Shown here: positions 16,297 through 24,850 of the stretch, piece after piece
Numbering within the stretch: the stretch's first letter is position 1
How the letters are laid out: each line of letters opens with the position of its first letter
From: JAJTYI01 sp964420145
Lineage (GTDB): Bacteria > Patescibacteriota > Dojkabacteria > B142 > OLB20
Assembly: GCA_964420145.1 (NCBI GenBank)
Contig: CAYQRB010000001.1
Location: forward strand, 1-64,000
Direction of reading: 5' to 3'
Length of the DNA: 64,000 nucleotides
Notes under the pieces: generated by a model
What the model saw: the letters and a program-made list of their open reading frames with translations, nothing else
Told to the model about the DNA's origin: nothing
Databases searched by the model: none
Translations under genes and position numbers: made by a program

Positions 16297-17502
16297 ATGA
16301 ATATATTTTCACAACCTATGATTTCAATTGTTTATATAAAAAAAAACACACACACTTATAGGATTCACAAGGATTATCTACTGAAAAGAAATATGTATTT
16401 TCAGAAACGATTAGAAGATTTTGGTATTGAATCAAGTGGGTTTTTGATAGAAGGACAAGACGGTTTCCAATACACGGGAGATACGATTTTAAAAAAAGAT
16501 ACGAGGGTATTGTTAATTACAGATACCACACTATCAGTAGATGAGTTCCATCAAATCAAGGAGTTCCTAAACCTAGATAAAATCGAAGTACTTGGTTGTG
16601 TTGTCACCAAAAATCAACTGGGTAACAAAACAATCTTACACCCTTGTTTAGATAATCCAGAAAATATTCCAGATTGGTACAAAGAATGCCAAATCGATTT
16701 TTCCGACTTTACAATACCTGGCTATACTTGCTTCTCTTTGGAATCTGTAACCCAAAGTTTTCGAAATTTAAGAACAAAATACCCAAAAGAAACTCTACGA
16801 CTCAAATTTGGCAATGGGACTAGTGGAATCGATCACTATTTAATTAAAACAGAAAAAGACCTGGCCAATATACTAATACTATTAAATAACTTCCCAAAAC
16901 TATCAGAGGTAGGTACAGCTATAGAGCTAAATCTCACACAAATCGAAAGCTATGGTATCACAAAGCTTAAAATACTAGACACCGAACTAACCACTATTGG
17001 AAAACAAGCTACACAAAACAGTGTATATATTGGAAGTGAGTTAGTCACAGTAAGTACATCTAAAGAGAAAGAGTTTATCAAAATATGTAATAAAGCCTTA
17101 AAAAAGATAGAGCCTTATGCAGAACAACTGAACCGATTTAATATAGATATAGTTAGCGGAAAACTTGCTTCTGGAAAAATCATAAAAGGGATTACTGATA
17201 TTTCATTAAAAACAGGCGCCGCAACTGTAATCGAATTGAACAAACTGATTTCAAATACCAATACAGGTGTGTATCAAATATATAGTACCCAACCAATCAA
17301 AATCAGAAATCAAAAACTACTAATAGATTTCCTAAAGGATAATAATTTAGACCTCACAGTTGTAAGTAGATATATTTTAACTATTAGTTATCCTATTGAA
17401 AACAAAAAAATTCTCACTTCTCCCAAATTCAAAAACCTTGAGAACAAAATTAAAAAAATAGATTACAATAAAAATATTCTTTTTTCTCCCGAACAACATT
17501 GA
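16297..17502 (+). CDS. Unknown protein, possible ATP-grasp-like fold
   Basis: The 401-residue protein is soluble. The order of elements (LRLKFGNGTSGIDHYLIKTEKDLANIL near 168-195, then a strand-rich ELNLTQIES segment, then GSELVTVS) recalls the lysine loop and acceptor part of ATP-grasp enzymes. The usual metal-binding Glu/Asn pair is not obvious, so this is tentative. The ATG at 16297 overlaps a TATAAT (16293-16298). If that hexamer is the -10, translation must start downstream, probably at the ATG at 16318. It is transcribed divergently from the FtsA/PilM-like gene. Confidence 0.65.
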   Translation: MNIFSQPMISIVYIKKNTHTYRIHKDYLLKRNMYFQKRLEDFGIESSGFLIEGQDGFQYTGDTILKKDTRVLLITDTTLSVDEFHQIKEFLNLDKIEVLGCVVTKNQLGNKTILHPCLDNPENIPDWYKECQIDFSDFTIPGYTCFSLESVTQSFRNLRTKYPKETLRLKFGNGTSGIDHYLIKTEKDLANILILLNNFPKLSEVGTAIELNLTQIESYGITKLKILDTELTTIGKQATQNSVYIGSELVTVSTSKEKEFIKICNKALKKIEPYAEQLNRFNIDIVSGKLASGKIIKGITDISLKTGAATVIELNKLISNTNTGVYQIYSTQPIKIRNQKLLIDFLKDNNLDLTVVSRYILTISYPIENKKILTSPKFKNLENKIKKIDYNKNILFSPEQH

Positions 17503-17557
17503 TATATCCATAGTATATATAATATAATACATCATCTTATATATAAATAATTATTCT

Positions 17558-18157
17558 ATGAAAGTCTTTTACACAGCTTCTTCTATGTTTTTTTATAACG
17601 ATAAAAAACTTTACCAAAATGGGGTTAAATATATAAAAGATACTGGGGCAAAAGTATTTGACCACTTAATCTCTGCTCTTGAAGAAACCCATACCAAAGA
17701 TATTTCCGAGGAGTTATTTACTAATGCTGCCAAAATACAATCGACCAATATCAAAAACTCTGATGTTTTAGTCGCTGAAATTACAGATTCATCTGGAGCT
17801 GTTGGTTTTCATATTGCAACTGCACTCTCAGAGAAAAAACCCGTACTTATTTTACGCAAGAAAAAGGATAAAACAGATCGTCTACCTGGTCCTATAATAG
17901 GTAATAAATCGAAACTAATGAGATTTTCTGAGTACTCTAATTCTGAAGAGCGTACCAAAGCTATTAAAGAATTCTTAAGTTGGAGCAAAAAGAAACTAGA
18001 CTCTAAGTTTATTCTTATAATTTCCGCCGAGATTGATAGATACCTAGAATGGGCATCACAAGAAAATCGTGTACATAAAGCACAGATTGTAAGAAATGCT
18101 ATAGAGAAAGTTATGAAAAAAGACCAAGAATACACAAAGTTTTTAGGAGAAGAATAA
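17558..18157 (+). CDS. Nucleoside 2-deoxyribosyltransferase-like protein with RHH-like C-terminus
   Basis: The 199-residue protein begins YTASSMFFYND, followed by SDVLVAEITDSSGAVGFHIATAL and KPVLIL. That is the Rossmann-like pattern of the nucleoside 2-deoxyribosyltransferase superfamily, in which the Asp/Glu in the AEIT segment lies in the active site. The last 50 residues (IDRYLEWASQEN, then KAQIVRNAIEKVMK) look like a ribbon-helix-helix DNA-binding motif. Such a fusion could be a nucleotide-sensing regulator or a base-exchange enzyme held on DNA. The gene ends 5 bases before the stop of the convergent Lon-like gene. Confidence 0.65.
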   Translation: MKVFYTASSMFFYNDKKLYQNGVKYIKDTGAKVFDHLISALEETHTKDISEELFTNAAKIQSTNIKNSDVLVAEITDSSGAVGFHIATALSEKKPVLILRKKKDKTDRLPGPIIGNKSKLMRFSEYSNSEERTKAIKEFLSWSKKKLDSKFILIISAEIDRYLEWASQENRVHKAQIVRNAIEKVMKKDQEYTKFLGEE

Positions 18158-18162
18158 CCCTC

Positions 18163-19482
18163 TTAGGAATAAACACCAAAGTCTTCTGGCAAGTATTCTC
18201 TAAAGTTTTCAGGTGTAATTTCAAATACACTCCCCTGTCCTTCTACCATTTTTTTAGCTATTTTACGAACCAAAGTAGTGATATTTCTCTCTAACTGACG
18301 AATCCCTGCATCAAAACCAAGTGGTCTTATCATTAATGGCCATACTGTCTCGCTAAATTTAATACTACCTGGATTAATCCCTGTAGCAGAGACTACTTTA
18401 GGGAATAAATAATCTTTTGCTATGTGTTCCTTTTCTTCATCAGTGTAGCTAGACATACGCACAACCTCCAAGCGGTCAAGTAAAGCTGCACTTATACCAC
18501 CAAGATTGTTGGCAGTACAAACAAACATAACTTGTGATAAATCCACAGGATAATCAATATAATAGTCACGAAAAGTTGCGTTTTGCTCAGGATCTAAGAT
18601 TTCAAGCAAGGTCGCCATTACATCTGCCCTAACTCCTCCAAAATCACTAACTTTGTCAATTTCATCCATCAATATCAACGGGTTCATAACTTCCGTGCGA
18701 ATTAGTGCTTTAACTACTTGACCTGGTTCAGAATCAATTTCGCTACGAGAAGTACCTCTTAGTTCTGAAACATGAGCAATACCTCCAAGTGAAATCCTAA
18801 CAAATCTTCTACCCATAGCTTGAGCAATAGACTTGGCAATAGAAGTTTTACCAATACCTTGTACTCCCACCAAGCATATTATCGGAGCCCGTGACGAGCT
18901 TCCTTCTAGTTTTACCATTTTGTCAATTTGAGATATTTCTTCTGGTTGTGGTAAATGGCTAGTTTGAACAGGACGAACTGGCTGTACTACACTAATAGGT
19001 TGAACTACCGAAGTCTGCGCTACTTGTTGTGTTTGCTCGAGCTGTAAAGACGGAGGATTTATAGTCGGGACTTGTTTTGTATTATCAGGGATTGGATCTC
19101 TTTTTTGACTTATCTGGTTTCTTTGATCCCTTTGTAAATGTAGTATAGCAATATACTCCAAAATCCTTTCTTTTACCTGATCAAGTCCGAAATGTGTACT
19201 GTCTAACTGGTGTTTGGCATTTGGAAGATCGAGATTATCTTGTGTATACTTTTCCCAAGGAATTTGACAAATCCAGGAAATATATTTAGCTATAGGTTCA
19301 TATTCTCGAGAAAAATAACCATATCTAGCAACTCTTTGTAAACGGGAAACCATTGTTTTGGTCTTCTTTAATAACTCCTCTGGAAGCTCTGAGTTATCAA
19401 GTTGCCGTTCCAGGGCTAAAACCTCCTCAACCTCTTCATTTTCGAGACTTGGTCGTTGTGTAGTATTTTGATTATCATCCAT
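18163..19482 (-). CDS. Lon-like AAA+ ATPase lacking the protease domain
   Basis: The 439-residue protein matches the central part of Lon. It has a helical segment (KTKTMVSRLQRVARYG, WICQIPWEKYT) and a DSTHFGLDQVKERILEY start. Walker A is GVQGIGKT (206-213), Walker B LILMDE (270-275), and the LRGTSRSEIDSEPG and RLEVVRM elements are present. The Lon N-terminal substrate domain is absent. So is the C-terminal Ser-Lys protease domain, since the protein ends just after the AAA lid. A Gln/Pro-rich insert (about 121-195) separates the helical part from Walker A. It may be a chaperone-like unfoldase. The next gene, bL25, is 53 bases upstream. Confidence 0.85.
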   Translation of the reverse strand: MDDNQNTTQRPSLENEEVEEVLALERQLDNSELPEELLKKTKTMVSRLQRVARYGYFSREYEPIAKYISWICQIPWEKYTQDNLDLPNAKHQLDSTHFGLDQVKERILEYIAILHLQRDQRNQISQKRDPIPDNTKQVPTINPPSLQLEQTQQVAQTSVVQPISVVQPVRPVQTSHLPQPEEISQIDKMVKLEGSSSRAPIICLVGVQGIGKTSIAKSIAQAMGRRFVRISLGGIAHVSELRGTSRSEIDSEPGQVVKALIRTEVMNPLILMDEIDKVSDFGGVRADVMATLLEILDPEQNATFRDYYIDYPVDLSQVMFVCTANNLGGISAALLDRLEVVRMSSYTDEEKEHIAKDYLFPKVVSATGINPGSIKFSETVWPLMIRPLGFDAGIRQLERNITTLVRKIAKKMVEGQGSVFEITPENFREYLPEDFGVYS

Positions 19483-19535
19483 AGTAGAAACAACTCTAGT
19501 ATAGAGTTATTCTACACGAAACTCAACTTTTGGGA

Positions 19536-20192
19536 TTATTCTCCTGTTTCGGTTTCAGACTTAGTTGATGTTTCAGCAGATTCTGTTTCTCCGCTTACTT
19601 CTCCACCTGTTGCTTCCTCAGGTTCTTCCTCCTCTATAGTCTTTTGTGGCGCTGCTATATAGGCAACAGGAGAATCAGGTGCTAGGTCGTTAGCAAGTAC
19701 AACACCTTCCGGAAGTTTAATATCCCCAGCTGAAATAACATCTCCTACTTCTTTAAGCTCGTCAATATTTACATCTAAAGAAGCGGGTAGATCCCCTGGT
19801 AGACAAGTCACTGCTACTGATGCCATAGGGTGCACTAGTAATCCTAAGTTATTTTTAACTGCAAAAGATTCTCCCGAGAATACAACAGGAATATCTGCAG
19901 TAATATCTTTTTTCATATTAACCTGATAAAGATCAATATGAATAAATTCATCAGTTAAGGTATTTCTTTGTAAGTCTTTAACTAGTACTTTAACTTTATC
20001 GTTGTCCACCTCAAGATCGAACAGTTTGGAATATCCAACATCTTTAAACAATCTACTAAACTCTAAAGGGTCAATCGATATATTGGTCGATTTACGATTT
20101 GGACCATAAAGGACGGCAGGTAATTGATTATCCCGTCTTAATTGTTTGACTTTTTTACCTGTAATTACTCTTTTATTTGCTTTTATTAACAT
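19536..20192 (-). CDS. rplY: Ribosomal protein bL25 (CTC form)
   Basis: The 218-residue protein has the N-terminal 5S rRNA-binding domain (LPAVLYGPNRKSTNISID, VLVKDLQRNTLTDEFIHIDLYQV) and the longer TL5/CTC C-terminal domain (GLLVHPMASVAVTCLPGDLP). A Glu/Thr-rich acidic tail of about 35 residues follows. It binds 5S rRNA in the central protuberance of the large subunit. It is transcribed with jag/khpB upstream (18 bases apart). Confidence 0.95.
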   Translation of the reverse strand: MLIKANKRVITGKKVKQLRRDNQLPAVLYGPNRKSTNISIDPLEFSRLFKDVGYSKLFDLEVDNDKVKVLVKDLQRNTLTDEFIHIDLYQVNMKKDITADIPVVFSGESFAVKNNLGLLVHPMASVAVTCLPGDLPASLDVNIDELKEVGDVISAGDIKLPEGVVLANDLAPDSPVAYIAAPQKTIEEEEPEEATGGEVSGETESAETSTKSETETGE

Positions 20193-20209
20193 TTTTATTA
20201 ATTAAAATT

Positions 20210-20728
20210 TTATTTATGTTTTGGGGTAATAACTACCCTGCGATCATCACCGTCTCCAGCACTTGAAGTCTCTATCCCTTCAGTGTCTTTGAGAGCAATA
20301 TGAATAATTCTTCTTTCAGAAGGCTTCATTGGTGATAATTCTATAGGTTGCTTAGAACTCAATACTTCTTCAACTGCTCTCTTGGCATAAGATACCAGAT
20401 ACTCTTCTCGTTTCTCACGGTAGTTATTGATATCTAAAAGAACACGATATTTAGTTGTCTCTCCCTCTTTAGCAAGTGTTTTTGTCAGAATCAAACCGAT
20501 AATAGTCTGTACTGATTCAAGCATATTACCTCTATAACCTATAAGTTCTCCAAGATTATCTCCCAAAAGAGCCACATTTAGGTATGAGAAACCTACATTA
20601 TCTTTTTCATCTGATATATCCGAAACTTCAATCTCGGCATCCAGCCCAAGCTGAGTAAGGAAATCCAAAATAATATCATGTGTGATTTTTTTCACATCAT
20701 TTATCTTTTCTTTTGGTTGATTAGCCAT
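20210..20728 (-). CDS. jag: Jag/KhpB-type RNA-binding protein (KH and R3H domains)
   Basis: The 172-residue protein has a KH domain (about 45-100) with the GDNLGELIGYRGNMLESVQ loop. An R3H domain (about 100-165) follows with the R-x3-H element replaced by NNYREKREEYLVSYAKRAV and SERRIIHIALKD. Its position near yidC is the classic yidC-jag arrangement, with the CofE-like gene between. KhpB proteins bind small RNAs and mRNAs and affect cell elongation in Firmicutes. The short N-terminus means the Jag-N domain is missing. Confidence 0.9.
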   Translation of the reverse strand: MANQPKEKINDVKKITHDIILDFLTQLGLDAEIEVSDISDEKDNVGFSYLNVALLGDNLGELIGYRGNMLESVQTIIGLILTKTLAKEGETTKYRVLLDINNYREKREEYLVSYAKRAVEEVLSSKQPIELSPMKPSERRIIHIALKDTEGIETSSAGDGDDRRVVITPKHK

Positions 20729-20779
20729 AATTATAAAATCAAAAATAAGTTAAACATTTATTATCTATCACTTTTACCT

Positions 20780-21967
20780 TCAATCAGCATAGTTATCAAA
20801 ATAACCTTGAATATATACAACAGGAGTCCCTTTATCTCCACTACCACTTATCAAATCACATAAAGAACCAAGCAAATCAGTAAATTGTCTAGGTGTAGTT
20901 CCTTGAGACAACATATTACCTTTCAAATCATCCTCTTTATTTTTAATTTCTTGCTTTATTGCCTTAGTCAGTTCATTCCCTTTCAGATTGGTATATTTAT
21001 TATCTGATAAATATTTAAGTTTTAACTCATTTGGAGTACCCACTAATCCATCAGTAAAAAAAGGACTAACTACCGGATCAGCTAGCTCCCAAATACCTCC
21101 GATCGGGTCTTTATATGCACCATCTCCATAAACCAATACTTCTACTTTTTTCTTTATTAGGTCAAATATCTTCTTTTTAATTCCAAGGATTACTTTTTCA
21201 CCATGTTCAGGGAAAAGTTTGACCTGTTCTTCTGTTGCCTTATTTGATCCCAATAGACCATATCTAGAATTATAGCCACTTCCATTAACACTAACTTTTA
21301 AAATATCATCTATTCCATAAACGATATCTGTTTTATCTTTATAAAATCGTTTTAATTTATCACGGTTATGCACACTGGCAACCAGAACATTTTTTGTATA
21401 ATCTAAAATCACCTTTTGATTATTTGCAAAAATAAACTCTACTTCACAGTTTTCACTTTCAACCAATTCTTGAAAATACTCGATATAATTTACACCCGTA
21501 TATAAATGTTTTTCTTTTCCAAATAACTCTTTGTATTTAACTAAATCTAACACATCAGAATAGGGATTTAGCCTGTTTTTTTCTACTAGATCAGGATTAA
21601 ACAAAGAATTCCCAACCTCATCATTTGGGTAATGCATTTGTAAATATATCTTTTTACTTGCCCTTGCAATGCCTTTTAGAATCAATGAAAAACGATTACG
21701 ACTAACGGGAGTTGGAAATACCACTCCAAGTATACCTCCTGGATATTTGCGTTTCACATCTTCAGCAATTTGATCAACTGTCGCGTAGTTTCCTTCGGCA
21801 ATAGCAACAACAGCCTCCGTTATACCAATAATATCCCTGTTTCTTATTACTAATTGCTTACTTTTATGAGCCTTCATAATTGAATCAACAACAATTTTTA
21901 CTAAATCATCATTTTCTTTAATTACTGGAGTTCTGATTCCCATTGCTACCGTACCAAATACTCGCAT
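20780..21967 (-). CDS. Coenzyme F420-0:L-glutamate ligase-like protein (CofE superfamily)
   Basis: The 395-residue protein matches the CofE fold. It begins GIRTPVIKENDDLVKIVVDS, then has IIGITEAVVAIAEGNY, VVFPTPVSRNRFS and the later VLVYGDGAYKDPIGGIWELADPVVSPFF stretch. True CofE adds glutamate to F420-0. Longer relatives such as this occur in bacteria with no other F420 gene and may ligate amino acids to other acceptors. No F420 biosynthesis neighbour is visible. It lies between yidC and jag, where no cofactor role is expected. Confidence 0.75.
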   Translation of the reverse strand: MRVFGTVAMGIRTPVIKENDDLVKIVVDSIMKAHKSKQLVIRNRDIIGITEAVVAIAEGNYATVDQIAEDVKRKYPGGILGVVFPTPVSRNRFSLILKGIARASKKIYLQMHYPNDEVGNSLFNPDLVEKNRLNPYSDVLDLVKYKELFGKEKHLYTGVNYIEYFQELVESENCEVEFIFANNQKVILDYTKNVLVASVHNRDKLKRFYKDKTDIVYGIDDILKVSVNGSGYNSRYGLLGSNKATEEQVKLFPEHGEKVILGIKKKIFDLIKKKVEVLVYGDGAYKDPIGGIWELADPVVSPFFTDGLVGTPNELKLKYLSDNKYTNLKGNELTKAIKQEIKNKEDDLKGNMLSQGTTPRQFTDLLGSLCDLISGSGDKGTPVVYIQGYFDNYAD

Positions 21968-22029
21968 ACTATTATCCTTTAACTTTGTATATACCTAATT
22001 AATTTCAATTAGATATTTTTAATAAAAAA

Positions 22030-23358
22030 TTAATTACCTTTTTTATCACCTTTTTTATTATTTTTGGTTAGTAGATTTTCTTTATAATTTTTAATCTTTT
22101 CTAAAACTTTTTCCCTATTGGTGATCAGCTCCTGGATTATAACAAAGCTATTCTGTCCAGTCCAGAAAAGGCTAACTCCTGTGGGGAAAAAGGCTCCAAA
22201 AAAACCCAGAGACCACACGACAGTCATCATAGGAAATACATAGGTCATTTGCTTAGATGATTGAGCAAAAACCTCTCCAAAATTCATATCCTCGGGTTTT
22301 TTATTTTTCTCATCCTTTTCTTTTTTCTTCTTTTTGGAAGACTCTTTTACTGATTTATCTTTATCTTCTTTGTCCTTATCCACCATCATCGCGGGGTTCA
22401 TTCGCATTTGTACTTTAGAAGCAAAGATCTGTGTAATCCCAACTAAAAGTGCTATCAGTACATACGGAGCAACCTTTACGGGATCAGAAAACCCAAAATC
22501 TGTTGCCACTTTCGATAAATCTGCTCCCATAAATGTGAAGTTTAAAGGAACACCTTTTGAGATTTCAAGCTGTTCACTTCCAATAATCTCCCCGTTAAGA
22601 GTAACCACACTCTGTTCGTAATTTATAGCAAGGTTAGATGGTGGTCTTATATGTGCAGTTATTTGATCCAAATCTTCTAAAACAATTGGCTTGTCTTTTT
22701 TAAAATCTTTAAATTCCTCAATATAGAGTGAAATACTTGAGTTTTTGGCTTCTGTTTCTATTTGTGTTTTGTCCTCGTTTGAGATCTTTGCTAGCTTATC
22801 TTGAAGCTCCCCAGTAAGTTTATTGTGGTTTTCACTATCCGTAATTGCAAAAATAAATTGTTTTTGTAATCTACTACCATCTGCCACAATCTCATACTCC
22901 AAAACATGAATCCCAGTATCTAAATTAGGGGAGCTGATCGTAATTGAGTCTTCTGGTAATTTCATACTCTCAAAGTATGCCACTTGATTAAAGGCATGAA
23001 CTCCCTGGTCAACCAGATTAATAATCACATGACGAACCTGAACAAGCAAAATCAAAGCTAATATCATATTTAGGCAACCACCCAATTGACCTGGTAGATA
23101 TTTTGCCTGTATTTTTGCCATTTCCTGTGCTTGTTTTTCTTGATTTTTTCGATATTTTTTCTTTATAGCATTAACCTCTTTCTGAAACTCTTTGTTTTTC
23201 TCGGCATTTTTCATTTGTTTACGGGTAAGAGGCCAAGTGATAAGTCTAGACACAACAGCTATCAGTAAGATAGCGATACCTAGATTTCCGACAATACTAT
23301 AAAAATACATCAATAGATTAAATGTCGGTTCGTAAAAGAGTATGCGAAAAATTTCCAT
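22030..23358 (-). CDS. yidC: Membrane protein insertase YidC/Oxa1
   Basis: The 442-residue protein has TM1 at about 20-42 with the groove arginine (Arg38 in SRLITWPLT). A positively charged cytoplasmic hairpin (47-88) and TM2 (about 95-118) follow, with further helices around 297-315, 365-390 and 395-415. A Lys-rich cytoplasmic tail ends the protein. Between TM2 and TM3 is an extracellular segment of about 140-160 residues (about 130-285) where Gram-positive Oxa1-type proteins have a short loop. It inserts membrane proteins with or without SecYEG. The gene order yidC-(cofE-like)-jag supports it. Confidence 0.93.
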   Translation of the reverse strand: MEIFRILFYEPTFNLLMYFYSIVGNLGIAILLIAVVSRLITWPLTRKQMKNAEKNKEFQKEVNAIKKKYRKNQEKQAQEMAKIQAKYLPGQLGGCLNMILALILLVQVRHVIINLVDQGVHAFNQVAYFESMKLPEDSITISSPNLDTGIHVLEYEIVADGSRLQKQFIFAITDSENHNKLTGELQDKLAKISNEDKTQIETEAKNSSISLYIEEFKDFKKDKPIVLEDLDQITAHIRPPSNLAINYEQSVVTLNGEIIGSEQLEISKGVPLNFTFMGADLSKVATDFGFSDPVKVAPYVLIALLVGITQIFASKVQMRMNPAMMVDKDKEDKDKSVKESSKKKKKEKDEKNKKPEDMNFGEVFAQSSKQMTYVFPMMTVVWSLGFFGAFFPTGVSLFWTGQNSFVIIQELITNREKVLEKIKNYKENLLTKNNKKGDKKGN

Positions 23359-23369
23359 AATTAAGAAGG

Positions 23370-23732
23370 CTAAGTTAGCTGTGATTCATGTTCGATTGCT
23401 TGTTTTGCAAGTCGAAGAACTTCATCAAAGTTTTTTTGTTGAAGATGAGTATCTATTTTTGTATTTATTTCCTCACGCATTTTTTTCTCATAATCCATCA
23501 TTACAGGGACAATGACTGCACCTAACTCTTCAAATTGATCGTCTAACTTGGGAATAATCCTAAACAGCTCTTCTAAAGAAAGCTCTCCCGAGAGTTTATC
23601 CAAAATCATTTGTGCTATTTCTTTGGCCCTTTCTTGAGTCATATGCCCAGATTCAAGCTTTGCAGTTATCAAGTCGACTATTTTACTTTGAATAGTATTT
23701 TTAATTTCTACTGGGTCTTGTGTATCTGTCAT
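23370..23732 (-). CDS. Small helical protein of unknown function, upstream of yidC
   Basis: The 120-residue protein is acidic and almost wholly helical, with no membrane segment or Cys. Helices run through IQSKIVDLITAKLESGHMT, AQMILDKLSGELSLEEL and the C-terminal EVLRLAKQAIEH. It lies 11 bases before yidC, in the position where rnpA often stands. It has none of the RnpA basic motifs. Similar small proteins occur in CPR genomes as DUF-type families; I assign no function. Confidence 0.7.
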   Translation of the reverse strand: MTDTQDPVEIKNTIQSKIVDLITAKLESGHMTQERAKEIAQMILDKLSGELSLEELFRIIPKLDDQFEELGAVIVPVMMDYEKKMREEINTKIDTHLQQKNFDEVLRLAKQAIEHESQLT

Positions 23733-23846
23733 AAGAATTTAGTAATCGGGAAATTATAACAGATACTAACTAGTTTATCTAAATGAATCAACCAAGATAT
23801 CAGTTTAGTAGTCTATATTCTTTGGTATTATTTGTTAAGAAAATAA

Positions 23847-24779
23847 TTAAGTTATCTGTTTTTGTAGTTCTCGTCTAATTTGCTCTATAAGTTCTCCACG
23901 ATCAAAATCTGCCTTTAGAGAAAAACCACAAGCACCTTTGTGTCCACCTGCTGTTTTGGGACTAATCTTAAGAGCAATGCGTAACAAATCTAATTCTGAG
24001 TCCTTATCATAAAAATTATTCCTATAAAACCGAATTTTCCTATAATTATCTTTTTCGTGTGGCTTTATAACTACCAACATCCTGGCTTTTGGAAACTGGG
24101 AAGTATAAAGATAACTAGTAATTTTCTCCTCCCTCTTATACCCGCTTATATCAACAAGTACTATATCCCCATCTTCCGTATTATCTCGTATATAGCTTTC
24201 CAGCTCAGTTCTAATTTTCAGATAATTATCTAATCTCTCTTTAACGAAAGGATGATTGCAAGTTTTCTCTATTCCAAATCTTGCAAACATCTCTACAAGA
24301 TAAAGATTAAAGAACTTCTCATGTCTACTAATAACCAACGCAAGTTGGATTAGTGGTGTTGGGTATTTAAACTCTTCTAGGCTTAGTTGCCCTGAGTCAA
24401 ACTTATCGATAATTTGAATATATTCAGTAAACCCGCTCAAATCCACAGTATCTTTAAAGTAATCATAAACCACATGTGTTGCACTACCAAAAGGCTTCCA
24501 CGAACCTATAAACCTGGTACCTGGATTCGGTCTATTACTCTCGTGATGATCAAAATAAAAACCAGCTTTCGGGGAATATCGTAAATCTGCAATTAGTGTT
24601 TCTTTATTTAATAAATGATCAATTTTTCCTTCTTGAATTTCAGAAGCATGACTTTGTAAAATTTCAGCCTGTGGGAACACAAGACGAAGTATCGCCCCAC
24701 ACATAACCCCATCAAAATCGCTATCTATGATTATTCTGGTTACACTATATTGAGAGATGAAATTTTTCCCCTCACTCAT
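23847..24779 (-). CDS. DHH-family phosphoesterase
   Basis: The 310-residue protein carries the DHH metal-site motifs in order: IDSDFDGVMCGAI (18-30), IADLRYS (about 63-69) and FDHHESN (about 75-81), followed by a DHHA1-type domain with GGHKGACGFSL near 285. These proteins cleave phosphodiesters in short oligonucleotides (NrnA-like) or cyclic dinucleotides, using Mn2+. The first motif has DSDFDG rather than the usual D-x-D-x-D-x, and the metal ligands are kept. It stands alone on the minus strand with 114 bases to the next gene. Confidence 0.88.
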   Translation of the reverse strand: MSEGKNFISQYSVTRIIIDSDFDGVMCGAILRLVFPQAEILQSHASEIQEGKIDHLLNKETLIADLRYSPKAGFYFDHHESNRPNPGTRFIGSWKPFGSATHVVYDYFKDTVDLSGFTEYIQIIDKFDSGQLSLEEFKYPTPLIQLALVISRHEKFFNLYLVEMFARFGIEKTCNHPFVKERLDNYLKIRTELESYIRDNTEDGDIVLVDISGYKREEKITSYLYTSQFPKARMLVVIKPHEKDNYRKIRFYRNNFYDKDSELDLLRIALKISPKTAGGHKGACGFSLKADFDRGELIEQIRRELQKQIT

Positions 24780-24850
24780 AATCTATACTAATAAACTCTG
24801 TATTATATTCTCGTAAAAAATTATTAGCAACGATATCACCGGAACAAACC

